Assembly (NCBI GenBank): GCA_022497145.1
Contig: MU385865.1
Span: 1-64,000 of the forward strand
Origin: Rostrohypoxylon terebratum
Lineage: Eukaryota; Ascomycota; Sordariomycetes; Xylariales; Hypoxylaceae
Length of the DNA: 64,000 bases
Direction: 5' to 3'
Of the stretch, positions 11,550 to 23,021 are shown in pieces. A model generated the notes under the pieces. It made no database searches. It was given only the letters and a program-made list of their open reading frames with translations, and had not been told where the DNA came from. The translations under genes and the position numbers were made by a program. Every line of letters starts with the position of its first letter. Position 1 is the first letter of the stretch.

Positions 11550-13240
11550 ATGGACCCTCCCCTTTTCCCTGCGCCGTTCCCTGGAATACCTTTAGCCTCA
11601 TCCGTGTCAGTAGACTCTGCACCACCATCTCACAAAACCTCACGCCCAGAAATCACTTCAAGGCCACACCTCCTTATACCACATCGCGAGAAAAAGAGGG
11701 TCACAAATCATCTAAAAGATCATTTCAGTTACGTTCCAGAATGGAAGTACGAGAGGATCATAGGCGAAGGCAGTGGTTCTATCGCATATTTAATAAAGAG
11801 TAAGCATAGATCCCTTGGTCGTCACCGTAGAGTTGTTATCAAGAGAGGAACTAGCGAGCTTGGAGATGAGGAATTAAGAATCGAGATGGCCTGGTTGGAA
11901 GTATGAGGCCACACCCACTCCCTGTCTCAAATCGCGTATACTGACGCATTATGTAGCTGGTACGAGGCGCGGAACATATATGCACTATGCTTGCGTGTCG
12001 CGACGACAAGGAAATCCCCCAAACAAGCGCAATCCAGACGGGACTCACATTTGTGAAACGTATATTCGCAAAGCAAGGCAATTTAAGAAGGAGGGTGCGG
12101 AAGGTTCTTCGCCGGTCTACCCTAGACGATGAATTACAACTCCGTGAACTGGCGCCTTGGCCCGTCATAGTTCTAGAGTATATGCCACACGGAGATCTCA
12201 AAAGAATGGTCGAGAGGGCGAAGAGGTACAACATCGCAGTACCGAATCGCCTTCTCTGGTCAATCTTCCTTTGTTGTAAGTCTGATTTCCCCGATTCGGA
12301 ACACAAGCCTGCCTCATACTAATTCAAGCAGTGGTGAGAGCGTGTATTGGCATGGCCTATCATCAAGCCCTTCCAGAAGGATCGCAGACCAGAACGGAAA
12401 CTATACCGGCTGGCCAGAACCAACATAGTTTGGTACATGGGAGTATGAACCTTTCCAATATCATGATTGGCAATCCATTTGCACGATTTGGAGAGCATAC
12501 GCTTGGGCCTGTAGCAAAATTGATCGACTTGGGAATGGCGGCAACGGCTACAGATGGGCAAGGTGTAAGGTATAATTTATGGGACGTCTCCGCGGTAATG
12601 AAAACAGCACTCCCAATTTTGCGTAATACACTGACTGACATGGTATTAGATAATGATGACTCTGGTAACTTTGGACATAACCTGGGGAGTTAGCCCACGG
12701 ACCACTTACAGAGGAATTCAAACAAACGCAACCCCGATACTAGGCGACGCCGGTAAAACTCGCTATCCATTGGTAGACGACGACTTGAGAGATTTGCTTG
12801 CCAGATGCCTGGCCCAGAACCCGCTTCATCGCCCAGGCCTTCGAGACATGCTTGCCGAATTGGAATTGCGCATCACGAAATCTGCGGAGAACTTCCCGTT
12901 CAATTTACGGCCAGGTGAGGAAGACGTTGCTGTCTCGAGATTCATAAGTCGCTGCATATACGACGCAGATGTGCTACCCGATCCGGAACCCCGCCCAGAT
13001 ATCGAATCTCCCTTCATTGTACCAGGACCACCACCACCAACTATACTTGAGTTCGCATCTGATTATGAATCCGATCCCGAACCAGAACATACGATAACAG
13101 GAAGACCAGGTTCATTCCGAGAGGCAGCGGAAAGACTCAGAGTCCGACGGAAAGGGAAAAGACGCATGTCCGGATCACCTATAGCTGCACCGGAACCGGT
13201 GGATGAACGTCCGCGACGTCGACCGGGCCCTCGGCATTAG
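11550..13240 (+). CDS. Protein-kinase-fold protein, predicted pseudokinase
   Basis: Four exons, join(11550..11900, 11957..12275, 12332..12594, 12650..13240), give 507 aa. Introns are 55-56 nt, and the first and third have a CTGAC branch sequence. Residues 70-78 form a glycine loop (GEGSGS) and K98 in VVIK is the expected ATP-binding lysine. A VLEYMPHGDL hinge region follows. The catalytic loop reads HGSMNLSN (residues 259-266), so the usual HxD aspartate is Ser261, while the loop Asn is kept. The metal-binding motif is DLG (289-291). A C-lobe WGV...RDLLARCLAQNPLHRP segment follows. The last about 100 residues are Pro/Asp/Glu-rich, then basic. This resembles the large, poorly studied fungal kinase-like families. 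The loss of the catalytic Asp suggests a pseudokinase; this is inference. Confidence 0.83.
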
Positions 13241-13759
13241 GCGGCACATATACCTTCTTCAATCATTCGCGAACTGGGGTTCCGCGGATCCCGCCCAGGT
13301 AACTATACCTTCTCTCCGTCGCGGTAGATTGCGGACAACAAAGCTAACGGCTCATTAGGTGAAGGTATCAGACCCCCCTCCCCCCATGACTAAAGAAAGA
13401 GGATGCTTAGAGAAGTTGGTGAGGCATTTCCTGGTCAGGAGGTGATTTGATAGAAAGTAAGATTTGCAATATCATCATTTAGGATCTCTATATTGAGACC
13501 CTATTACGCAGAGCCTAGTTGTATATTTATCCCGACTTATTGATGATTATGCCTAGAACATAATATAACCATTTGATTGTCCGCTAGCCAAGAAGTTGGG
13601 AAAATAGCGAGGCTGTGTGTTTCAGTAGCAAAACGCGGGAAATTTATTAGTAAATTTATTAATAACATTAGACGTAGTCTGAACTGCAGGATCTACATTA
13701 ATGCCATATAAACGGAATAGGGGCGAAAAGCTACCTACCTGGTAGCTCAATACATCAAC
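13241..13759. other. Intergenic region between convergent genes
   Basis: No ORF of note. Presumed 3' UTRs of the kinase-like gene and the HAL2-like gene. Confidence 0.5.
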
Positions 13760-14842
13760 TTAACTGAGTAGATGCGCCTTTCCTTTCTCACGAATGACCT
13801 CCTGCGTAGTTTTGAGAACTAGAGGGTGCACTGCTTTCGGCGCGGCTACGAAGCCGTGGTTGGCAGTCATCTTCCTCCCTACGCCCAAGTCAATAGGTTT
13901 CCCGTCTATGTCCGTGATATGACCGCCGATTTCTTCGAATAAAAGCATGGCGCCGGCATGATCCCATATTTTCCCAGTACGCTCCCGCTTCTTGTATACC
14001 CATACGGTCATATTTGCGAGCCCTAGTCCGAGAGTGACCCATCGCAAAACCCAAGCCAAGAGGTCGCAACCCCGAGTTTCGATGTTTAACTTCTGCATAA
14101 TGGCCTCGTGGACATCGTCTACCCCGGAATCTAACATGTTGTAGCAAGATACTGGTCGTAGTGGTTGAGACGACTCAGTCTCGATAAGCGGCTCAATCCT
14201 GCGAACTTGAACATCGCCCGACGATGGTGCGACTAGTGGGCGAACATACGTGCCGTACCCCTTCGCCGCGAAAACAATACAGCCGCGTCCCGACGGGTCT
14301 AGAGACGTGTTCGTGACAGGAGCGCTAGCATCGAAAGCAATCGTCGGACAGCCCACAACGCTCAGCACCTGCTTGCTCCCCTCCAGCAGCGCGACGTTAA
14401 TCGCGTATGCCTCGCCCCTCACAAACGTCTTGGTGCCATCAATCGGATCGAAAACCCAGACCCTGCCCGCGCGCGGGCCCCCCGGCTCGCCAAACCCGCA
14501 CCAATCGATCATCTCGCACATCCTCTCGCGGGACTCCGGCACCGCGCAGAACGCGTCATCCTTCCGCTTCTGCAGCAGCTCCCACACGCGGTCCAGGAGC
14601 GCGGGGTTGTTCCTCAAGTCCGCGGCCGTCTCCTCGCCGACGAACCTGTCGGCGGGGAAGGCGGCGTGCACGGTGGCTGTGAGGAGCGCTTGGATGGCGA
14701 AATCGGCTACCGTGACGGGGCTTAGATCGTCTTTCTCGATCGTGCCCTTGTCCTCGCTCGAGATCACGCCTTGGCTGATCTTGGCGGCTGATTGGATGGC
14801 TCCAATTGCGACTTGCAATTCTTTAGAATAGGGGCCGTCCAT
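13760..14842 (-). CDS. HAL2: 3'(2'),5'-bisphosphate nucleotidase (HAL2/MET22 family)
   Basis: Single exon of 360 aa, close to the 357 aa of yeast Hal2. The enzyme converts 3'-phosphoadenosine 5'-phosphate to AMP plus phosphate, removing the toxic by-product of sulfate assimilation; it is Mg-dependent and inhibited by Li and Na (family knowledge). The metal-site motifs of the inositol-monophosphatase superfamily are present: SPVTVADFA (41-49), GEE (69-71), DPIDGT (132-137) and WDHAG (293-297). The N-terminal helix and the KDDLSPVT block also match Hal2 rather than IMPase. The segment around residues 260-285 is less like yeast Hal2, so it may be a paralogue. The coding region is GC-rich. The ATG at 14842 is the only start that keeps the N-terminal helix. 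Confidence 0.9.
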   Translation of the reverse strand: MDGPYSKELQVAIGAIQSAAKISQGVISSEDKGTIEKDDLSPVTVADFAIQALLTATVHAAFPADRFVGEETAADLRNNPALLDRVWELLQKRKDDAFCAVPESRERMCEMIDWCGFGEPGGPRAGRVWVFDPIDGTKTFVRGEAYAINVALLEGSKQVLSVVGCPTIAFDASAPVTNTSLDPSGRGCIVFAAKGYGTYVRPLVAPSSGDVQVRRIEPLIETESSQPLRPVSCYNMLDSGVDDVHEAIMQKLNIETRGCDLLAWVLRWVTLGLGLANMTVWVYKKRERTGKIWDHAGAMLLFEEIGGHITDIDGKPIDLGVGRKMTANHGFVAAPKAVHPLVLKTTQEVIREKGKAHLLS

Positions 14843-15603
14843 GGTGAATCTTATGTGACTTTGTAAGAGTTGAGGCTGTGAGTGGTGAGAGATATAATTG
14901 TTGGCGTTGATGGCAGGTGATGACCACCACCTAGTACCCCTTTATTAAGCTAGGTTTTAAGGGCTGGATAGGCACTGATTTTCTGGCTAAACCCGTAAGG
15001 TTGCCTTATGACGGCTTAGGTTGATTAGCGCCGCTGTTCCACTATTTTCCCACGAAACCATGAAATAAAGTCTGGAGCTATTCAACTCATTCAATTTACC
15101 TCCTTAAACTTCTAACACATCCATAACATACTCGCTACTTACGATGTCTTATACTGTGCTGATTCGCTTCTCGGTATCTTGGAACTAATGTAACGAATTG
15201 GCTATATAAAATGCCTTGGGATTTCCATATGGATAGCTGCCTACGGGTAGCCAGAAGAGGGAGACAAACGGTTGCTAGCCTCCAATTCGGTAGTCTCGCA
15301 GGCTTGTTACAGGCAGACAGGGCATACATGCAGACATGCAGGCTACCACTGGGGCGCTAATCCATAGCCCTGAAGGGCAAATGGCGGCAATGATATGGCG
15401 ATATAACAGGCACTCGTATCAGGCTTCAATCACTGAAATATGCCTTGGCATTCCGAATTCTGAGGTCATCGCCGCCTCTAGTCCAGCAGATGTCTGCCTA
15501 CCTGCTATCTACACACTACCTTAGTATTTAAAGTAGGTAGAATATCCAAATTAATTTGTTCAACAGCAATTGCATTCACTTCGGAGACCCTGAAGTCTGA
15601 ATT
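14843..15603. other. Divergent promoter region
   Basis: Lies between the HAL2-like gene (minus) and the membrane-protein gene at 15604 (plus). No supported ORF. Confidence 0.5.
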
Positions 15604-16820
15604 ATGGCTGCAGAATTCAACCATCAACTCGTTAGGTTAACGGCCTCTCAGGCTCAGACAGTCAAGTCCGCCCTCCAACAATGGTCAAAGGTCAAGCTCA
15701 TCAATCCCGATCTTGTTCCGGACCTTCTCACCACCATTCAGATCATTGAAGAAGGTCACGGCTTCCCTTGGCAAAAAGTGGCCAAATATGCATTCAGACT
15801 TGCGATTCTGTCTTTGATAGTCGCCATCTTCGGTATCATATTTGACGATGTTCTCCCAAAGCTTGTTAAGAAATTCTTGGATCTGCCTATCGCCGTTCGA
15901 CTGACCATAGAATCCGGCGTGGCTATCATGGTGCATACTTGGGGCTACCAACGGTCGCTCGTCCAACCCGAACAACGATATCTCAATGAAGCTATCCATT
16001 GCGTAGGGGCCTTCGTCTTCGCCCTCGCAGCGCTAGACCTAGCCTCTTACCTCGAGTCCGATAAAGACTGGAACCGTGACGGACTGCTGTCAATTCTCAT
16101 AGGGCTTGCATCCATCTATGGCTTAGTAGCTGCGACAGTAAATTCCACTTTCATCTGGTCGTTCGGAATAATCCTCTTAGGCATCTGGTTCGGTTCTATC
16201 TCTGATGAAGCTCATTACCTCGGACACAGATACCCGGCCCGCTTCGTATTACTCGGCATAGCTACGATCTGCGGCGCTTACCTTATGCAACATTTTCAAT
16301 TCACGATAGGGCTATGGAAGACGACTCGCATCTGGGGTATGCTCTATCTCTTCAACTCCCTTTGGCTCCTCTCGCTCTTTGATTCCTTTCTTGAATCATT
16401 TATAGACGATGGATACAAACGGGCAGGATCCCGCCGGGTCCTTTCTTGGTCCCTTGCATTTTTCTTTGCGGCGGCTTTCAGCTTGTGGCACGGTCTTCAG
16501 TTTCGGGATTCGGCAACCCACGGTTTTGGACTCTTGTATTTGAGCATTAACTTGGTGAGTCTAATCAAAATCGTTGCGTTAGACATTGATAACTCTCCGA
16601 TGAGTTCTTATATTTATCTCAACTTAGCATTCTTAGATAATGGACTTATCCGTGATCAATTGCTAATGATATTATCTAGTATACCAAATTCTACGAGTTT
16701 TGTTGGGATTCGTGGTATAGTTCCGTTTTCTTTGCTGTATTAGCTCTCTCGCTGGCGCTCTTAGGGCGATATGCTGAGCATATGAATATTTTTCTTACGA
16801 ACGGCACTCATACAACGTAG
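15604..16820 (+). CDS. Polytopic membrane protein (DUF2157-like)
   Basis: Two exons, join(15604..16554, 16680..16820), give 363 aa. The donor is GTGAGT, the intron is 125 nt, and the acceptor is TATCTAG. The second exon supplies the conserved-looking end YTKFYEFCWD...LGRYAEH, which is lost if the intron is read through. The N-terminal about 50 residues are soluble and helical (Q-W-S-K-V-K-L-I pattern). At least eight hydrophobic segments follow from residue 63 onward. The layout, a soluble helical region then many short TMs, resembles DUF2157-type membrane proteins, whose function is unknown. That family call is tentative. Confidence 0.8.
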
Positions 16821-19358
16821 AAAGTTCTCGGGTTTTATTTTCTAAGGACAGTCTTCGCGCATGTTAGCGATGTAGTTATAGCAAGATAGCAAAGTAAATT
16901 GCAATACAAATGAATATGTTACTACAAATTACCTAACTACCGACCGACTCAATAGAGACATGCGACTTCTTCCATCAAACCACTGATGGGCATACTTCTG
17001 TTTCTCATCAAACAATAAGAGGCTTCCCTCTAACACCTAGTTTTTTGTGTCACTACTTCCTGCACACTCTGAAAAAACATTTAGGTTACTATTTACTATG
17101 AGTAGGTGTTTTCAATGGTACTTAGATAGGTATTGTACCTAATAATAGGTGGGTAAACAGAAAAAGCTATTTCCATCTAGCATCAAAGATGTTGCCACAT
17201 AAACCGCTCATCCTATTGTCCAATCATATTTTTGACTTAACCGTGTAGTTGTGAAATGGTGAAATATTAAAGCTCAAACTGCCCCCAATGTCATCCCCCC
17301 ATTTATAGCCATCACAACAATGCAATAACATTTGTCCGTTGTTGGTGAAACTGACATCGAAGTCCCTACTTCCACCAACCGCGAAGACCTTTTGACCACC
17401 TTCAATATTACCAGACACGACAAGATGCCAATTTCTGTCCTCGAGTTGGATAGAGGCTGCGACGCCAGTCTCGGCAATGATGTTAAGTTCAGTACACTTC
17501 TCCCGTTGATCGAGCCAGCGGCCAACGTGTATGTATTCCGTGGTGTTGGGACAGCTAAAATTCATGAAATTGTCCCGGTGATTGCGGATAATAATGTTGA
17601 AAGACTTGTCGGGGGGTTGGTAGATTTTCTGGAGATTAAGAACCATGTTGACGGCAATGATGTGCGTTCAATTGAGTCCAAGATATTCTTCTGGAGGAAA
17701 AGTTGTCAGTTTCACTGAGAAATGGGGATGAGACTCTCGAAGTTCTACGAAACTAGGTATGTCAAGAAATGAGAGAAAAGCTAGGGAGCGCGGTTGTTAG
17801 TACTTGTATGTACCTGAACGTAACGTCGAGTTGGGCTATCGAAACAGTTGGAAAAGGTTTCATTTTTGTTGGTCAAGATGAAGGCGGGCAAGTGCATGAG
17901 ATACTACTGTAAATCACATGGCTGCAAATGCTACACGAAATGGAAATGATGGAAAATGCGGATCCTGAAATGACAGATTCAACCGCAAAGAGTTGAGACG
18001 GGTACATGTAGAGGACTTGTGTTGGTTGGAAAAATGGGTACGGAAGCGTTTGTCGTCGTGAGTAGAGGCGGCTTCCTCTTTTCTAGACTTAAGAGATTAG
18101 ATATTAGTCTGATTAGGTGATTCAAATGCTGTATAGCTCGTGAGCTCTGGTCTTTTAATGACTTGTTACTCGCATGTAAGCGTAACAAATTGAATGTGAC
18201 AGGTAATTTGCATGTGTTACCTAGCGGTAGATTGAAGCTATTAAATTATTGATTAAGTAAGCTTCTGAAGGTTTAAGAACACATATTTAGAACTAATTGA
18301 AAAATCTTCATAAGTATCTATTTTGTGTCTAAGAAGACACCACGTGGGATCCTGAGATTTAAGGGCATCTAATCACATAGACCACTATAGAAACTCGCTG
18401 TCGTATAAATGATGATATTATAAGAAATAATGAAAATTGTATTTGGCAGTATGCGACTCAGGAAGAAAATTTTGAAGCTGGGCTTCGTTCCATGTGAGCC
18501 AACACATAGGCACTGAGTCAAACTCCAATTAATATAGTCGGTCTTGGCGGTGCATACAACAAGACGGAGTTAAAGATGCACAAATCGCTAACGCCAGAAG
18601 CTGCTGTGGAAAATGACGTCGTGTACCGAGTAGTGGATTTAATCTTTTTTGTTAGCCTGCCACCCTGCCAGCCGGGATCGAATGAAGATGGCGCAGTCTT
18701 GGCAAAGCTAGAGTGAGCTTAACATAGGTACAATCTTACAATAAAGCAGCAAAATGATAAATAATTAATTCGAAAAAATAGTTTCAAAATATGTGGCTTC
18801 TGAGCTTTGTGATGATTTTTTTTTAAAGAATTTTAAGTATTATTTCAGGTTGTTGTTCTGTTGGTTAATTGTAGAGTACTTCAAAATGAGAATGCCAAGA
18901 CTGCGCCGTCTTCATTCGATTCCGGCTGCCTGCCACCTCGCACGAATCTTTCAGCCCGGATCCGTCAGAACCCTCCGACAGCTTTGTATCAGGTACTATA
19001 TATGGAACCGTTGCAACTCGGGCATAACAGCTGGCCAATCAGATGGCAACCAACGCACAATTCCGACCATTCCGAAGCTACCCACCGTCGGCCAGCCTTC
19101 GGACTCAGACAGCACCCCGAACCGACCAACCGAGTTTCGATCGCCCGGGTAACACGAGATCAGGCTCACATATTCGACCCTATTCTTACCCACAGCCCCG
19201 CTCAGCCCTACCATCCACCATGCTCTTGTTCGTTCTCTATCTTTCTTTCTCCCCCCGATCCCCTCTCGCTAGCTAATTCAAAAAAAAAAATATCCAACCT
19301 CGTCAACTCGAGTCCCGAGATATGTGACGAAAATCCCTCTCAGAATCGGACAAGAAAG
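16821..19358. other. Mostly non-coding region with one doubtful ORF
   Basis: AT-rich spacer. Apart from the 140-codon minus-strand frame at 17224-17646 (listed separately), nothing here gives a recognisable product. The stretch 19200-19350 is pyrimidine-rich, as in the 5' leaders of fungal genes, and leads into the gene at 19359. Confidence 0.45.
17224..17646 (-). CDS. Hypothetical 140-aa protein (uncertain)
   Basis: An ATG-initiated single frame of 140 aa. The sequence is not low-complexity. It contains cysteines near residues 32, 51, 110 and 111 and an alternating hydrophobic/polar pattern (LNIIAETGVAASIQL, WHLVVSGNI, FDVSFTNNGQMLL) that suggests a beta-rich fold. It has no signal peptide in this frame. 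An in-frame TGA eight codons upstream means any earlier exon would need an intron. I do not recognise a family. The opposite strand has a 128-codon frame with no recognisable features. Confidence 0.35.
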   Translation of the reverse strand: MVLNLQKIYQPPDKSFNIIIRNHRDNFMNFSCPNTTEYIHVGRWLDQREKCTELNIIAETGVAASIQLEDRNWHLVVSGNIEGGQKVFAVGGSRDFDVSFTNNGQMLLHCCDGYKWGDDIGGSLSFNISPFHNYTVKSKI

Positions 19359-19664
19359 ATGGCAAAGAGGCAAAGTCACCCAATTGCGTCCATCAAACGC
19401 TCGGCCAACGGTATTTTACAGACGGTATTTGCTGTCGCCGTAATCGCCATTTTCGTCATATGCTTTTTGGTGGAAGACGAAGCTATCGTCATTCCAGCAT
19501 GGGGAAAGGCATGGAATGGTGTTCCACCTGAGCTCCAGAAAGTGTACACTGCGGTGTTGATTCCCGTCATACTAATATTGGCTCTGCTCTTCTTTCTCGC
19601 CGGCTTCATGCTCATGGTGAGAGAGCGAAGGAATAACAGGGCGAACTTGACTACGACGGTGTAG
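19359..19664 (+). CDS. Small two-TM membrane protein
   Basis: Single exon of 101 aa beginning at an ATG in the context AAAGATGGC. The N-terminus is basic (MAKRQSHPIASIKRS). Two hydrophobic helices follow (about residues 22-43 and 64-88), separated by a loop that holds VEDEAIVIPAWGKAWNG. The end is basic (RERRNNR). The frame is open far upstream without an ATG, and a pyrimidine-rich leader precedes the start. It looks like a genuine small fungal membrane protein of unknown role; it could be part of an organelle complex, but nothing here shows that. Confidence 0.6.
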   Translation: MAKRQSHPIASIKRSANGILQTVFAVAVIAIFVICFLVEDEAIVIPAWGKAWNGVPPELQKVYTAVLIPVILILALLFFLAGFMLMVRERRNNRANLTTTV

Positions 19665-21092
19665 GGGCGACGACGGTAGCAAAGTTGGTGTAAGGGACAG
19701 GACGTGAAGCAGTGGCGTCAGATCCTTGCACAGGTCGGGCAGGCAGATGCGGAAGTCCGAACCAATACTTTGGCCCTTGGGGGCGAAATCCGATGCAACA
19801 CCTCTGCCCGGATCACCAGATGTCATTACACTGGAGTTGAAACTCCTTCGTCATCTCGGAGCTGATGTCCGAGATTACGTCCATTTCAAACAGCACGTCA
19901 GCTTCACCCACACTAATATGCAACTCAAACATTTCAATGTGTCTGGATGAAGGCCGATGCTATTCAACGAACAAAACGCAACCACAGCTTCAAGGCGAGA
20001 TTTGGCACGACTATTATCCCTTATTGCCGCATAACTTATTCAGGACTCGGCCAATTTCCACGGATGAATCTACGCTCTTTGTGCATCAATTTCCATACCA
20101 ATCATCTCATCGCTCACGGTGGAATTTAGGATATTTACGTCACTTATATATGGCCAACATTTATTCACGAGCATTTTTATCGGGAGAAAGGCAGGCAGGA
20201 GCTTGCCTTTTCTCAAGATGGGCCGTGCATCTCATTCTAACGAGGAGTTATGAAGAATGTAATGATTTAGGGCATCGAAGCAGGCGTTTTTAGGGACACG
20301 AAGGATACCCATACGAGCGAGCACCCAATTGGTGTGTTTTGGACATTCATTTACAGGTTTGGGTCTGGTCGAGGGATCGGTATCACGAGGACCTCATGTG
20401 ATGATTTATGTTTGATATCCACACAATAGATTTTTTTTGGTTGTTCCCACCTTCGTCCATATACCTGAACTCCTACGATTGGGCCATGTGCGATCTGCTG
20501 AAAACAGGTGGAATATCGTCTGGCAGGACGGGAGAAGGAGAATGTTAAGAATGGCGAGGACAACAATGAGTTTGAAGCGCAATTCACTGATTGCTATCCA
20601 TCTTGGGTCACAGGCTCAACTTTATCGGGAAACCAAGAAGGGCGACCTCATGACGAAGATGAACAAAGGAAAAAAAGATCATGACAACCGCAAAGGAGAC
20701 GAGACGATAATTTATATTTTCACATTTATATTAGTAAATCCTATCGAACCGGAAACCGTTTTGCGACATCGCCGAATCGGAGCGGGGTCGCGATCATTCA
20801 AAACCGGTCGAATTGACTTAACAGGTGCCACACGATCAGACACCTCCGCTACATTCTTCTACCGTGGTTAGGTTGCGGAGAGATATTGAGATCTAGATTG
20901 TCCGCTGAGAGGATGGATTGAACGAATTCTTCCACCCGTAGAACGGGGTTCTATACCACAGGGGTAACCCGCTAAGTCACTTGGCGAATACTACCTACCC
21001 CATGGTTCTAGATGGGTATAATATTAACGCCCCCATAAGCTTGGAGTTCATAGAACAAATTCGTATCCAAGTCCACCACGTACTATGCTAAT
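19665..21092. other. 1.4-kb intergenic region
   Basis: No convincing gene. The longest frames (19865-20293 and 20437-20871) lack known motifs and have irregular composition. Confidence 0.5.
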
Positions 21093-22285
21093 ATGAAAGC
21101 CTTCTTTCTACCTTTCGCGACCGCAGCAGCGGCATCAAGATCGTATCTTGAATGGACCGCGGATTCATTTATTCAGCGTGGGGTAGAAGGTTCCCGTTGG
21201 TATGGAGAAGCAGTTCTATATGAAGGGTATGAGGCCGCATATGCACTCACTAAAAATGAGATCTACCCTGATTGGTACCACGCACAGATAGACACGCAGG
21301 TATTTGAGAACGGCACTATAGAGGGCTGGACGTACGATTACTACTCTCTGGACGACTATCGTATCGGAAACAACATCTTGTGGTGGTTCGAACGCACAGG
21401 GGACGTCAAGTACAAAGAGGCTGCAGACATCATCCGAAAGCAACTGGACCGGCACCCACGCACACCCACGGGTGGTTTCTGGCATCGGGATTCCTATCCA
21501 AACCAGATGTGGCTTGATGGGATATTCATGGCGGACAGCTTCTATGCGAAATGGACTAGCTTGTTCGACGCTGAGAATAACACTGCGTGGGATGATATAG
21601 CGCGCCAGTACGATAACATCGAAGCCCATACGCGGAATCACACCTCCGGACTCCTCGTGCACGGTTACGATGAGAGCAAGCAAGCCGTGTGGGCCGATCC
21701 CGTCACGGGTGCGGCGCCGTTGGTGTGGTGTCGCGCTGTAGGATGGTACTTTATGAGTTTGCTTGAGGTTATCCCCCTATTCCCCGAATCTCACCCCGGA
21801 CGCGCCCGGCTCGTCGAGTACTTCACCACTCTTGCGTCGGCTCTCAAGAAAGCACAGGACGAAGAGTCTGGCGGCTGGTGGTTGATCATGAGCGAACCAT
21901 ACCCCGGGGCACCAGGCAATTATATCGAGAGCAGTGCTTCGGCTATGTTTACTTTCGGTTGGCTGGAGGGCATTAGTCTGGGTTTGATTGATGCAGGCGA
22001 CTACTTAGAGCCCGCTCTCAAAGCATATCATTCGTTGATAGATCGTTTTGTTAGGGTCGATGATGGCGACGATACCTTGCATTGGGAGGGAACTGTGCAG
22101 GTCGGTTCCTTGGTGGGCAATGGGACATTTGAGGTGAGTTTCAGTTAATCCATTTCGAAATTTGTATTTTGAGATAACTAACACCAGGGCAGTATTATAT
22201 CTCAATTCCATTGGTAGAAGATGATCATCGTGGTGTAGGGCCTTTCATGTTAGCGTCGTACGAAATAGAGAAGCATCACGAGTGA
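21093..22285 (+). CDS. GH105 unsaturated rhamnogalacturonyl hydrolase (YteR/RhiN type)
   Basis: Two exons, join(21093..22133, 22193..22285), give 377 aa, the usual GH105 length. The intron is 59 nt with GTGAGT, a CTAAC branch site and GGCAG; it restores the conserved end GTFEYYISIPLVEDDHRGVG. The (alpha/alpha)6-barrel motifs are visible: WYGEAVLYEGYEAAY, MWLDGIFMADSFYAKW with catalytic-type Asp142, WCRAVGWYFMSLLEVIP, and a GNYIESSASAMF block near the end. The enzyme removes unsaturated galacturonyl residues from rhamnogalacturonan oligomers made by lyases (family knowledge). The N-terminus has only a short, weak hydrophobic leader (residues 1-15), so secretion is uncertain. Confidence 0.9.
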
Positions 22286-23021
22286 CGATGGTCAGCTTTA
22301 GCGGCTAAGCTACCCTAAATTAGAGCTACCGTCCAGTATAATATAGCGGTAATCTACGACAGTTTAGTGATCGATAGCTTCCACCATTAGGCCACTATTA
22401 ATAGATTTATATAGATTCTAGGTCTTGCTAAAGCATTGCAACACTTACACGTAAATGATTAAATATGCTTGTCGAATTTTTTTAACTAGTAAATCATTAT
22501 ACCTTTACTTTTTCTACCTTTAATACGGGAAAAATAAGGAATTATTTTTTAACCTTTTTATTATAATCTTTTTACATGGTACTACTTCGTAGCCAAGGGA
22601 AGTAATCTACAAGGGATAATCCCCTGTAACATCCAAATCAAATTTCCGCTTGCTACCGATCGAGTGGCCTACCCCGCAGTTACCCCGCCACCGTGAGCTC
22701 TAGGGATCTCTCCAGGCTATCCGTCTTTCCAATTACCTACCTCCAGTACTACCTAGTGACAACTCCACTAAACTTGGCGCTTCTTCTAGCGTTTAACTCT
22801 CTAATGCCTGATCGACTTCTCAACCTACACTTCAAATAGGCCTCATGTCGCTATTCACACAGGATACAGGATGGTTCATGGTTCAGTTGAATTCAATAAG
22901 ATCTCATTTATTCAGCCATCTTATTGGAACTTACCTCTATATTTCATGAAAGGATAATAAAACAACATGCCTTCTTACCTACCTACCCGAACATCCAAAT
23001 ACACCAGTAATAGAACCATCA
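22286..23021. other. AT-rich intergenic region
   Basis: Convergent spacer. It holds very AT-rich sequence around 22450-22580 and no ORF. Confidence 0.5.

Noticed and set aside
20437..20871. 144-codon open frame
   Set aside because: No ATG-led support from splice sites, no motif, irregular composition.
20920..21000. Possible tRNA-like folding around GGGGTTCTATACC
   Set aside because: No paired acceptor stem or consistent A/B boxes could be found by eye.
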